Counted from the stretch's first letter, positions 15,236 through 24,864 are shown. The stretch: 34,702 nt of DNA from Odoribacter sp. UBA944 (GCA_002293375.1 DBDA01000044.1:45187-79888), one strand, 5' to 3'. The notes: generated by a model from the sequence alone, not told the origin. Numbers and translations are program-made.

Positions 15236-16227
15236 AAACAAATCATTTACACGTACAATTTGCCGGACTGTCGTTGAAAAGCCCGATCATTGCCGGAAGT
15301 TCGGGCATCACTTCCAGTCTCGAAAACCTGAAAGAGCTGGAGGCCAACGGAGCCGGAGCGGTCATACTAAAATCGGTCTTTGAGGAACAGATCCGGCTGG
15401 AAACCCAACGTACGCTGGAAGCCGGAGAGCTGGTCTCGTCCGAAGAAGAGGAGTACATCCACACCTACATGCGGGCGCACGAACTGAACAAAACGATCGC
15501 ACTGGTAAAAGAGGCCAAGGACGCACTGAACATTCCGGTGATTGCCAGCATCAGTTGCATCCGGGACGGGGAGTGGGTGGATTTTGCCCGGAAACTGGAA
15601 GCGGCGGGTGCCGATGCATTGGAATTGAACGCCTTTGTGTTGCCTTTGGATGACTTTACGGAGAGTGCGGAGATCGAGCGGATCTATTTCGATGTAGTAA
15701 AACACATCCGGCAAGAGGTACAGATTCCGTTGATCGTAAAAATAGGGCGTTTTTTCACCAATTTACCGTCGTTCGTCGACAAACTGAAAGCGTACGGTGC
15801 CAATGCGGTTACGCTCTTCAACCGTTTTTACGAGCCGGATATTGACATTGAACAGATGACCCTGAAAGCAGCTCCTGTGTTCAGCCTGCCGACCGATTTG
15901 CGGACCTCTCTGCGCTGGACAGGTATCCTCGCAGGGAAGCACCCCGATCTGCAGATCTCCGCTTCTACCGGTGTATACAGCGGGGAGGCGGCGATAAAAA
16001 TGATCCTGGCCGGTGCAACAACTGTTCAGGTCTGTTCCGTGTTGTATGAAAGCGGTTTATCCGTCATCAGAGAGATGAACCGCTTTTTATCCCTCTGGAT
16101 GCAGGACAAGGGATTTACTTCCGTCGGACAATTCCGGGGAAAACTGTCGTATGCCGACATGGCGAGTGCCGCCCGGTACGAACGGGTGCAGTTCCTGAAG
16201 TATTTTGGAGAGCATAAAATAGGTTGA
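15232..16227 (+). CDS. Dihydroorotate dehydrogenase-like protein
   Basis: This 331-residue TIM barrel has the flavin-enzyme features GSSGIT near the start, SISC, ADALELN, PLIVKIGRF and a C-terminal STGVYSGEAAIKMILAGATTVQVCS that matches the FMN phosphate region of class 1 dihydroorotate dehydrogenases. The loop that normally carries the catalytic Cys or Ser (SCPN) reads NAFVLP, so orotate formation is doubtful; it belongs with the dihydroorotate-dehydrogenase-like proteins of unknown substrate. The start overlaps the yggS stop (ATGA). Confidence 0.85.
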   Translation: MKTNHLHVQFAGLSLKSPIIAGSSGITSSLENLKELEANGAGAVILKSVFEEQIRLETQRTLEAGELVSSEEEEYIHTYMRAHELNKTIALVKEAKDALNIPVIASISCIRDGEWVDFARKLEAAGADALELNAFVLPLDDFTESAEIERIYFDVVKHIRQEVQIPLIVKIGRFFTNLPSFVDKLKAYGANAVTLFNRFYEPDIDIEQMTLKAAPVFSLPTDLRTSLRWTGILAGKHPDLQISASTGVYSGEAAIKMILAGATTVQVCSVLYESGLSVIREMNRFLSLWMQDKGFTSVGQFRGKLSYADMASAARYERVQFLKYFGEHKIG

Positions 16228-16255
16228 GAATCTGTTTAATTTTAAAAGGATAAAG

Positions 16256-17449
16256 ATGATGAGATTTCTGCTGTTTTTATTGGCGGTGAGTTTTTGCTCC
16301 TGCATGGGGAGCAACCGGTACGAAGGGATTCCGGAAAAGTATCACAAAGGATTGGATCAGGCGCTGAAGAGGGCGGGGGAGAACGCCGGAGAATTGACCC
16401 GTGCGCTGGACTCCTGTGACGCCCGGTACAAGGAAGGAATGGCTTTTCTGATCGTGAACATGCCCGAACGGGACCTAAAAGAGTTAAAAGCCGGCTTTTT
16501 GGTAAACAACGTAGATTACGCTTATATGGCCCGGGAGCGTTTTCCGTGGGCGCAGAACGTACCGGTGGAGATCTTCTTCAACGACGTGCTGCCGTATGTC
16601 AGCCTGAACGAACCGCGGGATGAGTGGCGGGCGGATTTTTACGGCCGTTTCTCAGCATACGTGGCCGATTGCAAAGATATTTTCGAAGCGATCGATTCGG
16701 TCAACCGGAACCTCCGGGACGAGGTACGGGTGGATTACAGTACCCGCCGGAAGCGTCCTGACCAGAGCCCGTACGAGTCCATGGCGCAGGGGGTGGCCTC
16801 CTGCAGCGGGCTTTCCATACTGCTGACGGATGCCTTCCGGTCGGTAGGGATCCCGGCCCGGGTAGCCGGCACCCCCAGTTGGCACGACAACCGGGGAAAC
16901 CACAACTGGGTGGAGGTTTGGGCCGATGGAAAGTGGTATTTTACGGAATACTATCCCAATAAATTGAACCTGGCCTGGTTTTTTGCCGATGCCGGAAAGG
17001 CAGTAAAAGGGGATACGAACTATGCCGTATACGCCTCCTCCTTTCAACCGGCAGGCACATACTTCCCCTTGGTGTGGGACAGTACGATCCGCTATGTACA
17101 CGCCGAAGATGTAACGGACCGTTACGTCGAACTGTACAGGGAGTACGCAGCCCGGATCCAGGCCGACGGGAAGCACGTTCCGCTGAAAGTAGTGATGTTT
17201 AAAAAGGAGCAGAAAGAGCAAAATTCCGATGACCGTGAAGCGGTAAACGTAGATATCTTCTGCGGAACGGAGCAGGTGGGAGGCGGCCGGACGCCCGGCG
17301 TAGAACGCGATATGAACGATATGCTGGAGTTTTGGGTAGCGAAGAACAAGACCTATACATTTAAGTATGCCGGGGGCGATGGAAAACCCCGCGAGGTGGA
17401 TGTGGCGGTAGGTGAAACGCCGTTGACAGTCCGCTTGTTTATGGAATAG
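16256..17449 (+). CDS. Transglutaminase-like domain lipoprotein
   Basis: The 397-residue protein starts with a lipoprotein-type signal (MMRFLLFLLAVSFCSC, lipid Cys probably 16). The transglutaminase core has ASCSGLSILLTDAFRSVGIPA with Cys183 and GNHNWVEVWADGKW with His216; the acidic third residue could be Asp224 or Glu231 (FTEYYP). The C-terminal 120 residues look like a beta-sandwich. It probably acts on proteins or glycans at the cell surface. Either of the first two ATGs could be the start. Its last 11 bases overlap the end of the convergent OstA-like gene. Confidence 0.85.
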   Translation: MMRFLLFLLAVSFCSCMGSNRYEGIPEKYHKGLDQALKRAGENAGELTRALDSCDARYKEGMAFLIVNMPERDLKELKAGFLVNNVDYAYMARERFPWAQNVPVEIFFNDVLPYVSLNEPRDEWRADFYGRFSAYVADCKDIFEAIDSVNRNLRDEVRVDYSTRRKRPDQSPYESMAQGVASCSGLSILLTDAFRSVGIPARVAGTPSWHDNRGNHNWVEVWADGKWYFTEYYPNKLNLAWFFADAGKAVKGDTNYAVYASSFQPAGTYFPLVWDSTIRYVHAEDVTDRYVELYREYAARIQADGKHVPLKVVMFKKEQKEQNSDDREAVNVDIFCGTEQVGGGRTPGVERDMNDMLEFWVAKNKTYTFKYAGGDGKPREVDVAVGETPLTVRLFME

Positions 17450-19016
17450 GCGTTGTTTCTTCCACCGGGATGGGCCCGCTTGAAAAGATATCCTCTTTTT
17501 GAGCGGGTCTTTTTTCAATGAGCCACATAAAATCTTTCAGGAACCGCTCTTCGGGTGTGACCAGAAAAGTCGGGGTCAGATTACCCTCTATACTGTTGAT
17601 AAAGACGATGTCCTTCACTTTCCGCTCCCGAAGGTAGATCTTCAGGTAGGAACTGGTGGCTTTATTCAACCCGATGATCACGCCTTTATCGTCCGGATAG
17701 TAAAGCGTCTCTCCGTTCCCGTTCACATCGACCAGGTAGAGTTCGTTGTTCCGCATATACCCAACCATATCTCTCCCTTTGATCTGGTTGTATTGGGTGG
17801 TATCCAACCGGTTGACGATCATGGCTTTCTCAGTCAGGTAAAAGCGATCAATCTGGTTGTTGCTCAACAACAGGCGGATGGTAGTAGCAGTCATCTGGTT
17901 GCCGGAAGCCCATACAATAGGAAACTCTCCGCTTTTGGCATACAGCCAGATGGTGGAGTCAGCCGTCGGAAAAGCCATAGAGTCTGCAACTCCCTGCAAT
18001 TCGGGGTTGAAAAATTTGACCCGGTGGTACGCTTTCATGATGTTGTTTCCGGCCGTGTCCTTGACCACAAACAGGGTGTCGCTGTGCAGGAACAGTGAGT
18101 CCTGTTTGCCGACCAGCGTCAGCAGGGCGCGGACGGTTACGTAGGCGGAGTCATTGTTCCGGTACACCTCACCGTAATGCCCCTCCACAATGACGTTGTT
18201 GACCGTGTCGTAAAGGTGGATGTGTTGTTTCATCACGACAGTAGCAGTGATGCTGTCGATCAGCATGGTGTCTGCTTTCCCCAGGTATTCGTTGTAGGTC
18301 AGGGTGTTGTTTTTGTACAGTTCCGCATGTGAAGTGAGAGAGCTGTACCATCCGTCTTCCGAATAGAGGGTGCGGTTTTCCCCGTAGATAGTCGTCGGGC
18401 CTACGATGGTGTTTATTTTGTTTTGCGTGTTGTATTTCAGGGTGTCCGAATGCAGATCGTATTCGGCTGTATGTACCCGTACGCTGTCGCGGAAAAAGGC
18501 TTCATCCCAATCAACGTAATAGTAACCTGTCCGGCTGACCAGTGTAGAGGCGTTGTCTTTCAGCGTCCCTTCATTGAAGTAATGTCCGATTCGCCCGAAT
18601 GCATCATAATCCAGAAAATCGGTGGTCAGGACCACCTCCTGATTTTGCAGCGTGACATTTTGCCGGATCTTGACCAGACGGATGTTCCCGTCGTAGGTCA
18701 TTCGGTCACCCCACAGGTTCAAAGTGTCGTTCTGTACAATATGAATGCGCCCGAACGCTTCGATGTAGTTCTGTTCGGCGTACTGGTAGAGCGTATCGCA
18801 CGTCATGGTGAAGTCATCGTGCCGCATCCGGACATTGCCCAACAGGATGTTCCGGTGACCTGCCACATCCAGAACGGCCGAATCGGCATGCTGGATCTGG
18901 ATGCTTGCTTTCTGCTGTGAAAAGAGAGAATCGGATACGAGGAGGCACAACAGCAACAAACCTGTCGCTTTCAAATACGATACGGAAGAAAGGTATAGGG
19001 ACGGTTGGTCGCTCAT
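17439..19016 (-). CDS. OstA/LptA-like protein
   Basis: This 525-residue protein has a hydrophobic N-terminal segment (YLKATGLLLLCLLVSDSLF) followed by repeated beta-strand units (GNVRMRHDDFTMTCD, NLWGDRMTYDGN, EGTLKDNAS, EYDLHSDTLKYN), the OstA beta-jellyroll pattern of LPS-transport proteins. It is expected in the periplasm, carrying or sensing LPS. It is last in the leftward group parvulin lipoprotein, SurA, MoxR, OstA, an order usual in Bacteroidales. The start is 20 bp after the moxR stop. Confidence 0.85.
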   Translation of the reverse strand: MSDQPSLYLSSVSYLKATGLLLLCLLVSDSLFSQQKASIQIQHADSAVLDVAGHRNILLGNVRMRHDDFTMTCDTLYQYAEQNYIEAFGRIHIVQNDTLNLWGDRMTYDGNIRLVKIRQNVTLQNQEVVLTTDFLDYDAFGRIGHYFNEGTLKDNASTLVSRTGYYYVDWDEAFFRDSVRVHTAEYDLHSDTLKYNTQNKINTIVGPTTIYGENRTLYSEDGWYSSLTSHAELYKNNTLTYNEYLGKADTMLIDSITATVVMKQHIHLYDTVNNVIVEGHYGEVYRNNDSAYVTVRALLTLVGKQDSLFLHSDTLFVVKDTAGNNIMKAYHRVKFFNPELQGVADSMAFPTADSTIWLYAKSGEFPIVWASGNQMTATTIRLLLSNNQIDRFYLTEKAMIVNRLDTTQYNQIKGRDMVGYMRNNELYLVDVNGNGETLYYPDDKGVIIGLNKATSSYLKIYLRERKVKDIVFINSIEGNLTPTFLVTPEERFLKDFMWLIEKRPAQKEDIFSSGPIPVEETTPIP

Positions 19017-19036
19017 GGTACCGGAGGTAAAAACCG

Positions 19037-19996
19037 TTATTTCAGTAATTCGCCGATCAGCGATTCCAACGCAATGTGCTCCGCTTCGGCTTTGTAATTT
19101 TTGAAGATCCGGTGCCGCAGGATTGGTTCCGCCACGTATTTGACATCTTCGATATCGGGGGCGTATTTACCGTTCAGCGCTGCATATGTTTTTGCTCCCG
19201 AAATCAGGAACTGGGACGCCCTGGGACCGGCTCCCCAGTTCAGGTACTTCTCTGCCAGGGGGTGTACTCCGGGCTTTCCGGGCCGGGTTTTAGCCACCAG
19301 TCGGACAGCGTATTCTGTCACGGGGCGCGGAACCGGCATCAAGCGGATGACGGATTGGTAGGAAAGCAACTCTTCCCCGCTGATCACTTTTGCCAATTTT
19401 TTCAACCCTTCTCCGGTGGTATTCTCCACGATGCTGATCTCCTCCTCCAAAGCCGGGTAATCTAACGTAATGCTGAACATAAACCGGTCCAGCTGTGCTT
19501 CCGGCAGGGGATAGGTGCCTTCCTGTTCGATCGGGTTCTGGGTCGCCAATACAAAAAAGGGCTGTTCGAGCATTCGGGTAACGCCGGCCGCAGTCACTTC
19601 GCGTTCCTGCATCGCTTCCAACAAGGCGCTCTGCGTCTTGGGAGGGGTACGGTTGATCTCATCGGCTAAAATGATGTTGGCAAAGAGCGGCCCCTTGATG
19701 AATTTGAACTCTTTGTTGTTATCCAGAATCTCCGTCCCGATGATGTCCGAAGGCATCAGGTCGGGAGTGAACTGGATCCGGTTGTATTTTAGTTCCAGGG
19801 TTTCGGCGATGGCCGTCACCAACAGGGTTTTGGCCAATCCGGGAACTCCGATCAGCAGACAGTGGCCGTTGCTGAAAATGGAGATCAGGACTTTGTCGAT
19901 CACCTCCTGCTGGCCGACAATCTTTTTACCGATCTCCTGTTTCAGTTCATCGTATTTATTTTTCAACCGGTCGATCAATTCGCTATTTTTTTCCAT
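19037..19996 (-). CDS. MoxR family AAA+ ATPase
   Basis: The 319-residue protein has Walker A GVPGLAKT, Walker B IILADEINRTPPKTQSALLEAMQE and the sensor motif FVLATQNPIEQEGTYPLPEAQLDRF, with the usual MoxR lid at the C-terminus. MoxR ATPases act as chaperones in the assembly of protein complexes, often with von Willebrand domain partners; none is next to it here. It sits 18 bp after the SurA-like gene. Confidence 0.93.
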   Translation of the reverse strand: MEKNSELIDRLKNKYDELKQEIGKKIVGQQEVIDKVLISIFSNGHCLLIGVPGLAKTLLVTAIAETLELKYNRIQFTPDLMPSDIIGTEILDNNKEFKFIKGPLFANIILADEINRTPPKTQSALLEAMQEREVTAAGVTRMLEQPFFVLATQNPIEQEGTYPLPEAQLDRFMFSITLDYPALEEEISIVENTTGEGLKKLAKVISGEELLSYQSVIRLMPVPRPVTEYAVRLVAKTRPGKPGVHPLAEKYLNWGAGPRASQFLISGAKTYAALNGKYAPDIEDVKYVAEPILRHRIFKNYKAEAEHIALESLIGELLK

Positions 19997-20014
19997 AATC
20001 TCTTGTAATACGAT

Positions 20015-21361
20015 TTATTTTACCCAGTTTTTATACCTGAATTTGGAATTTTTATACGCATCGTCTATACGGATGTAGGTCTCCACCTGTTTTTCCTGTA
20101 TCCATTTTTCGAGCAAAGCCATCCTTTTTTCGTTTTCCAACATCGTCTCGAACTCTGTCCAGTCATCTTCCAAATTGGCTTTGTGCTGTGGATACAACGC
20201 TTTAATTTTGATAATTTTATACTCCTCTTTTCCGTTGGATCTATCCATAAAAGGTTCCGAGATTTCCCCTACTTTCAATTGGTTGACCTGCTTCGCCATG
20301 TCTCCCTGGATCTCCGCCTTTGCCAGCCGGGAATCCAAACTGTTGGGAGAAGCGATCAATCCTCCATTGTTCCGGGTCTTTTTGTCCGATGAGAAAAAGA
20401 AAGCGGCCTCTTCAAAAGTCATTTTACCCTCCTGCAGGTATTGGCGGACGGTATCCAACCGCGCCAACGCCTCTTTTCGCTCTTCGTCCGACACTTTCGG
20501 TTGCAGGATGATGTGGCGGACATTGACCTGTTCGCCTTTCCGGTCGATGAGTTGCAGGATATGAAAACCGAACTCCGATTCCACAATTTTGGAGATACGA
20601 CCCGGTTTCAGACTAAAGGCGGCCTCTGCAAAGGCCGGATCCCAGCCGCTTTTGGTACTGTATCCCAATTCGCCGCCGCGGACAGCGCTGCCGTCTTCCG
20701 AATACTGCACCGCTAAGGTCGTAAAGGTTTTTTCCCCGTTCTGGATCTGCTCGCGGAATTCCCTCAACCGTTCGCGGATCCGTTCCTTTTCCGCTTCGCT
20801 GACGGTGGGCTGCACCACTATTTGCTGGATTTCGTATTTGTCCGGTATATCGATCAGGCTGTCTTTGGGAAATTTTCGGTAAAACGCCCGAACCTCCGAA
20901 GGAGTCGTCCGGACTTTTTCCACGATCTTTTGTTGCATTTGATTCGTGATCAACCGTTCCCGGAAAGGTGCACGCATGTCGCTTTTGATCTCTTCGATGT
21001 TTTTCCCGAAATAGGTTTGCAATTTTTCAACGGAACCGATGTTGCTGATCAGCCCCTGTACCTGCTGCTCCACATCAGCTTCCACTTCGTCTTCCGTTAC
21101 CGAGATACTGTCGACTTTTGCCTGTGCCAGCAACAATTTCTGGATCAGTAACCGTTCCAGTATCTCCACCCGGTAATCGGCAGCAGAGGAGGAGATCAGC
21201 CCTTGTCCCTGCCCTTGCATATATTCGTTTTCGATGTCCGATTTCAAAATGATCTCTTCTCCGATGACAGCAATGATCTTGTCAACGGAATTGTTCTGGG
21301 AAACCGCCAGGTATCCACAAAAAAACAGAAAGAACGGTAGTAAATAGTATTTCATGTTCAT
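20015..21361 (-). CDS. SurA-like periplasmic peptidyl-prolyl isomerase
   Basis: The 448-residue protein has a signal peptide (MNMKYYLLPFFLFFCGYLAVSQ), an N-terminal SurA chaperone domain (VIGEEIILKSDIE, then RLLIQKLLLAQAKVDSISV) and two parvulin domains. The first shows RGGELGYSTKSGWDPAFAEA and EFGFHILQLIDRKG; the second, starting VNVRHIILQP, has NNGGLIASPNS. Its role is folding of outer-membrane proteins. It forms an operon with the parvulin-like lipoprotein gene upstream (96-bp gap) and moxR downstream. Confidence 0.92.
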   Translation of the reverse strand: MNMKYYLLPFFLFFCGYLAVSQNNSVDKIIAVIGEEIILKSDIENEYMQGQGQGLISSSAADYRVEILERLLIQKLLLAQAKVDSISVTEDEVEADVEQQVQGLISNIGSVEKLQTYFGKNIEEIKSDMRAPFRERLITNQMQQKIVEKVRTTPSEVRAFYRKFPKDSLIDIPDKYEIQQIVVQPTVSEAEKERIRERLREFREQIQNGEKTFTTLAVQYSEDGSAVRGGELGYSTKSGWDPAFAEAAFSLKPGRISKIVESEFGFHILQLIDRKGEQVNVRHIILQPKVSDEERKEALARLDTVRQYLQEGKMTFEEAAFFFSSDKKTRNNGGLIASPNSLDSRLAKAEIQGDMAKQVNQLKVGEISEPFMDRSNGKEEYKIIKIKALYPQHKANLEDDWTEFETMLENEKRMALLEKWIQEKQVETYIRIDDAYKNSKFRYKNWVK

Positions 21362-21457
21362 ACAAGGTATTGTTTCAATTTTCCGGTTACTAATTCTCCC
21401 GGCTTGCGGCCGGAAGCGACAAATATAATCCGTTTTCCTCAGAAAAATGGGATATAA

Positions 21458-22306
21458 TCAGTATATCTTTACGTAGTTTTTAGCTTTGGCCTCTTCATTG
21501 ATATTCTTGTCCAATTCGCTTTCGAAATGCAACTTTTCTTTGTTTTTCAGTATCAGGACGATCTTCTCCCGCACATACTCCAGCGGAGCGATAGTCTGTT
21601 CCCGGCACAACTCCTGGATCCGCAAAAAATAGAAATTCTCTCCGTCCTCCTTTTCAACGTAAGATTTAGATGTCAGTTCATTCTCCAGGGTAGTGAAATT
21701 TTCCGGGATCATATTCAGTAAAAATTTGATCTCGATCCATTTGTCGTCGAAATTGTCGAATTTACGCGCATTCGTCAGGCTGTACTCTTCTAATTTCGTC
21801 CAATCTTCCGGTTTGTCCGATTTAAACCACTTGCGTACCTCTCCGATATTAGAGGCCGATCTGGGCAGAATCAGGAAAAGTGCTTTGGCAATCGGGGTAT
21901 TCAGGATGAAATTGTCCCTATTCTCGGTGTAATATTGCTCGATACTGCTCTCTTTGATGTTGCTCAACAGTTTTTGGTCGATCAGTTTTTGTTTGTATTG
22001 GTGGATCAACAGAGAGATACGGTACTCTTCCACCTGTTTCTGGATGTTTTTTTCGTCATCGGCCAGGTTCTCCTGAGCTTTCCGGAGCAGCAGGTGTCTG
22101 GTCACCCAGTTCCGGATGTAGTTCTGAGCCATCAGAATGCTGTCTTCCGGAGAGACGCCCGAAGGAATAAAGGCTGCAACTTCGGAACGCATCAATTCGG
22201 TATCGAATACTTTGGCTATTGGAACATCACCGGTGTAGCCTGTTTGTTTACAACCCCAGAGGAAGATCAAAAAAAACGGAACAAAGTATTGCATGCGTAT
22301 CGTCAT
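21458..22306 (-). CDS. Parvulin-type (SurA-like) lipoprotein
   Basis: This 282-residue lipoprotein (signal ending FLWGC, Cys19) has a charged helical SurA-like N-domain and a weak parvulin-like region, lacking the clear rotamase motifs of the next gene. It is probably a chaperone rather than an active isomerase. The start at 22306 is preferred over the ATG at 22294 because it supplies Arg4 for the signal peptide. A near-consensus -7 element ends 6 bp upstream, so the message is nearly leaderless. Confidence 0.8.
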   Translation of the reverse strand: MTIRMQYFVPFFLIFLWGCKQTGYTGDVPIAKVFDTELMRSEVAAFIPSGVSPEDSILMAQNYIRNWVTRHLLLRKAQENLADDEKNIQKQVEEYRISLLIHQYKQKLIDQKLLSNIKESSIEQYYTENRDNFILNTPIAKALFLILPRSASNIGEVRKWFKSDKPEDWTKLEEYSLTNARKFDNFDDKWIEIKFLLNMIPENFTTLENELTSKSYVEKEDGENFYFLRIQELCREQTIAPLEYVREKIVLILKNKEKLHFESELDKNINEEAKAKNYVKIY

Positions 22307-22312
22307 ATCGGG

Positions 22313-22320
22313 CGAAATTA
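22313..22320 (-). promoter_or_regulatory. Candidate -7 element for the parvulin-SurA-MoxR-OstA group
   Basis: TAATTTCG on the minus strand, one mismatch to TAnnTTTG, ends 6 bp before the ATG at 22306. Confidence 0.4.
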
Positions 22321-22362
22321 CGAAAAATCCCGTTAGGATTCCTGTTTTTAGCGATTTTTATG

Positions 22363-22370
22363 TAGGTTTG
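22363..22370 (+). promoter_or_regulatory. -7 promoter element abutting recQ
   Basis: TAGGTTTG matches TAnnTTTG exactly and ends 5 bp before the GTG start of recQ. Transcription would start about 2 nt before the start codon. Confidence 0.6.
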
Positions 22371-22375
22371 TATAC

Positions 22376-24286
22376 GTGAAACAATCAGCCGATATACACG
22401 AAATTCTTCAGAAATACTGGGGCTACGAAACCTTCCGGAGTTTACAGGAAGAGATCATTCTCTCCGTGCTGGGTGGAAAGGATACGCTGGCCCTGATGCC
22501 TACCGGCGGTGGAAAATCCGTTACATACCAGGTTTCTGCCATAGCCCGGGAGGGGATCTGTATCGTGGTGACGCCGCTGATCGCCTTGATGAAAGATCAG
22601 GTGGAAGATCTGAAAAAAAGGGGGATTCCGGCCGAAGCGGTCTATACCGGCCTGCCACACGACCAGGTGGATTCCGCTTTGAACAAAGGGATCTGCTCCA
22701 AGCTGAAATTCCTCTACCTTTCGCCGGAACGTCTGGCTTCGGAGCGCTTCCGGGCCCGGTTGAAACAGATGCCGGTCAACTTGATCGCCGTGGATGAAGC
22801 ACACTGCATATCCCAGTGGGGCTATGACTTTCGCCCTTCGTACCTGCAGATCGCCGAGATCCGGAGCTGTTTTCCGGAGGTGCCGGTACTGGCTTTGACG
22901 GCTACGGCTACCCCTTCCGTTGCGGAGGACATCCAACGGCAACTCGGTTTTCGGGAGCACTGCGTGTTGGCCAAGAGTTTCCGGCGGGAAAATATTGCTT
23001 ACGTGGTGCGGGAGGTGGAGGACAAGACAGGCGAACTGGTGCACATCCTCTCTTCTTTGAGCGCCAGCGCCATTGTATACGTCCGGAAACGGGAGACGGC
23101 GGAGCAGTTGTCCCGCCTGCTGGAACAGAAGGGGCTGAAAGCGAATTTCTACCATGCCGGGCTGACGGCGCAACAACGTTCCGCAAGGCAGGAGGCTTGG
23201 AAAAGCGGAGAAGTTCCGGTGATGGTAGCGACCAACGCTTTCGGCATGGGCATCGACAAGGCGGATGTCCGGATCGTGGCGCATTTTGATATACCCGACT
23301 CGCCCGAAGCCTACTTTCAGGAAGCGGGACGCGCCGGACGGGACGGAGAGAAGGCGTATGCTGTCCTGTTGTACAATCAGGGGGCGTTGACCGGGCTCAA
23401 AACCCGTCTTACCAAGAGTTTTCCGGATAAAAAAAGCATCCGCCGGGTATACGAAGCGCTCGGCAATTACTTTCAGATCGCGGAGGGAAGCGGACAAGGC
23501 TATGCGTTTGAGTTCGATCCCGACCGGTTTGTGCGGGATTTTGGTTTTGATTATCTCCAGGCGCTTTCCGCCATCGATATTCTTCAAATGGCCGGCTACA
23601 TAGAGTGTACAACGGAGATCAACTCCTATTCCCGGATCGGTTTTACGCTCTCCCGGGAGCAGTTGGATCATTGTGAGCCGGATTCCGAACTTTCCGAACA
23701 ATTGCTGGTTTTATTGATGCGAACATACCCGGGAATCTTCTCCGGTACGGTCCGGGTCAGCGAAAAATACCTCGCTGACGAAACCGGTCGGGCGCGTCAC
23801 GAAGTGTACGAAACGTTGTTGGCATTGGCCCGCCGGAAAGTCATCGCCTACGTACCGGGCAACGACCGTCCTTATATTTTGTATCACCAGCCCCGCCTGC
23901 CTGTTTCTTACATTACCATCGGAAAAGAGGCGTATGAAGAGCGGAAAAAGCTTTATGCAGGGCGACTGAAGGAGATGATCCGCTACGTGCGGGAGGGAAC
24001 TCCCTGCCGGCAACTCTTTTTGATGCGTTATTTCGGACAGCCCGAAAAGGAGCCTTGCGGCATTTGCGATCTGTGTTTGGCGCGGAAAAAAGAGACCGGC
24101 CGGAATGAACGGCAGGAGGCGGAAGCGGCTGTGCGTTGTGCGTTGTCGGAAAAGCCGGAAGAGGTGCAGGCATTGGTGCGCCGACTCGAAACGTTCGGCC
24201 GGGAAGAGGTGGTCCGGGCGGTTCGGAGATTATTGGATGAAGGGATACTTTATTACAGTGATGATACGTTTCTTACTATGAAATAA
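22376..24286 (+). CDS. recQ: ATP-dependent DNA helicase RecQ
   Basis: The 636-residue superfamily 2 helicase shows motif I (MPTGGGKS), motif II VDEAHCISQWGYDFRPSYLQI as the RecQ signature, ALTATAT (motif III) and QEAGRAGRDG (motif VI). The zinc-binding region has RQLFLMRYFG and EPCGICDLC, followed by a winged-helix-like tail; no HRDC domain is visible, so it is shorter at the C-terminus than forms that carry one. It unwinds DNA in repair and recombination. The GTG start places the first helix right, and it lies immediately after the promoter element. Confidence 0.95.
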   Translation: MKQSADIHEILQKYWGYETFRSLQEEIILSVLGGKDTLALMPTGGGKSVTYQVSAIAREGICIVVTPLIALMKDQVEDLKKRGIPAEAVYTGLPHDQVDSALNKGICSKLKFLYLSPERLASERFRARLKQMPVNLIAVDEAHCISQWGYDFRPSYLQIAEIRSCFPEVPVLALTATATPSVAEDIQRQLGFREHCVLAKSFRRENIAYVVREVEDKTGELVHILSSLSASAIVYVRKRETAEQLSRLLEQKGLKANFYHAGLTAQQRSARQEAWKSGEVPVMVATNAFGMGIDKADVRIVAHFDIPDSPEAYFQEAGRAGRDGEKAYAVLLYNQGALTGLKTRLTKSFPDKKSIRRVYEALGNYFQIAEGSGQGYAFEFDPDRFVRDFGFDYLQALSAIDILQMAGYIECTTEINSYSRIGFTLSREQLDHCEPDSELSEQLLVLLMRTYPGIFSGTVRVSEKYLADETGRARHEVYETLLALARRKVIAYVPGNDRPYILYHQPRLPVSYITIGKEAYEERKKLYAGRLKEMIRYVREGTPCRQLFLMRYFGQPEKEPCGICDLCLARKKETGRNERQEAEAAVRCALSEKPEEVQALVRRLETFGREEVVRAVRRLLDEGILYYSDDTFLTMK

Positions 24287-24290
24287 TTAT

Positions 24291-24836
24291 CTACGAAATT
24301 TCGATCAGTTTCTCCCACCATTTATTGTTTTTCCACTCTTCCCGGATCCCTTCGGAGAAACGGACCTCGTTCGCTGTAAAGTGCACCCATTTCAGATCTT
24401 CCCGGAATGCTTCCGCATACCCGGTAGCGGTTTCGTGCACCCGGACGGACGAAAGGGTAACCTTACCTTCACCGTTCGTATAGATCGTATGGCTTAATAA
24501 CCGATCAATCAGAAAAAAGAACAGCAGGGCAAACCCTTCGGACGTGGGAGAAACAGGCATCTCCACCACCCGGCAGTTGCAACGGCGGATCCACTCCTGG
24601 ATCTCCGGATCTTCGCCTTGCCAAAGCGTGCAGGCATGGTCAAAACTGTCGATCAACTCCCGGACCTCTCCCAAGAGGCCGAAATCCAGTACCATACAGC
24701 CGTTGTCCAACCGGTCGGAAGAGAGGAAAACCTCTACCGTATACGAATGGCCGTGCAGGTTTTCCCGGCAACGGCGGGAAGAGCAGTTCCGGACGATGTG
24801 CGCCCCTTCAAAAGTAAACAGTTTGCGGATGATCAT
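24291..24836 (-). CDS. queD: 6-carboxytetrahydropterin synthase QueD (PTPS family)
   Basis: A 181-residue PTPS-family enzyme with zinc ligands His13, His28 and His30 (LHGHSY), catalytic Cys23, the DFG and DHA motifs, PTSEG and VHETATGYA. QueD converts dihydroneopterin triphosphate to 6-carboxytetrahydropterin in queuosine synthesis. It is longer than the roughly 120-residue E. coli enzyme, with an insertion before PTSEG and a C-terminal tail rich in Trp and Lys. It starts 28 bp after the pectinesterase stop, so it is probably co-transcribed with it. Confidence 0.88.
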   Translation of the reverse strand: MIIRKLFTFEGAHIVRNCSSRRCRENLHGHSYTVEVFLSSDRLDNGCMVLDFGLLGEVRELIDSFDHACTLWQGEDPEIQEWIRRCNCRVVEMPVSPTSEGFALLFFFLIDRLLSHTIYTNGEGKVTLSSVRVHETATGYAEAFREDLKWVHFTANEVRFSEGIREEWKNNKWWEKLIEIS

Positions 24837-24864
24837 ATACAGTTGTGTTTTTTAGAAGCATTTA

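Noticed and set aside
22442..23701. 419-codon open frame on the minus strand
   Set aside because: It is antisense to recQ, whose helicase motifs are unmistakable. Low stop frequency on the opposite strand follows from G+C-rich codons.
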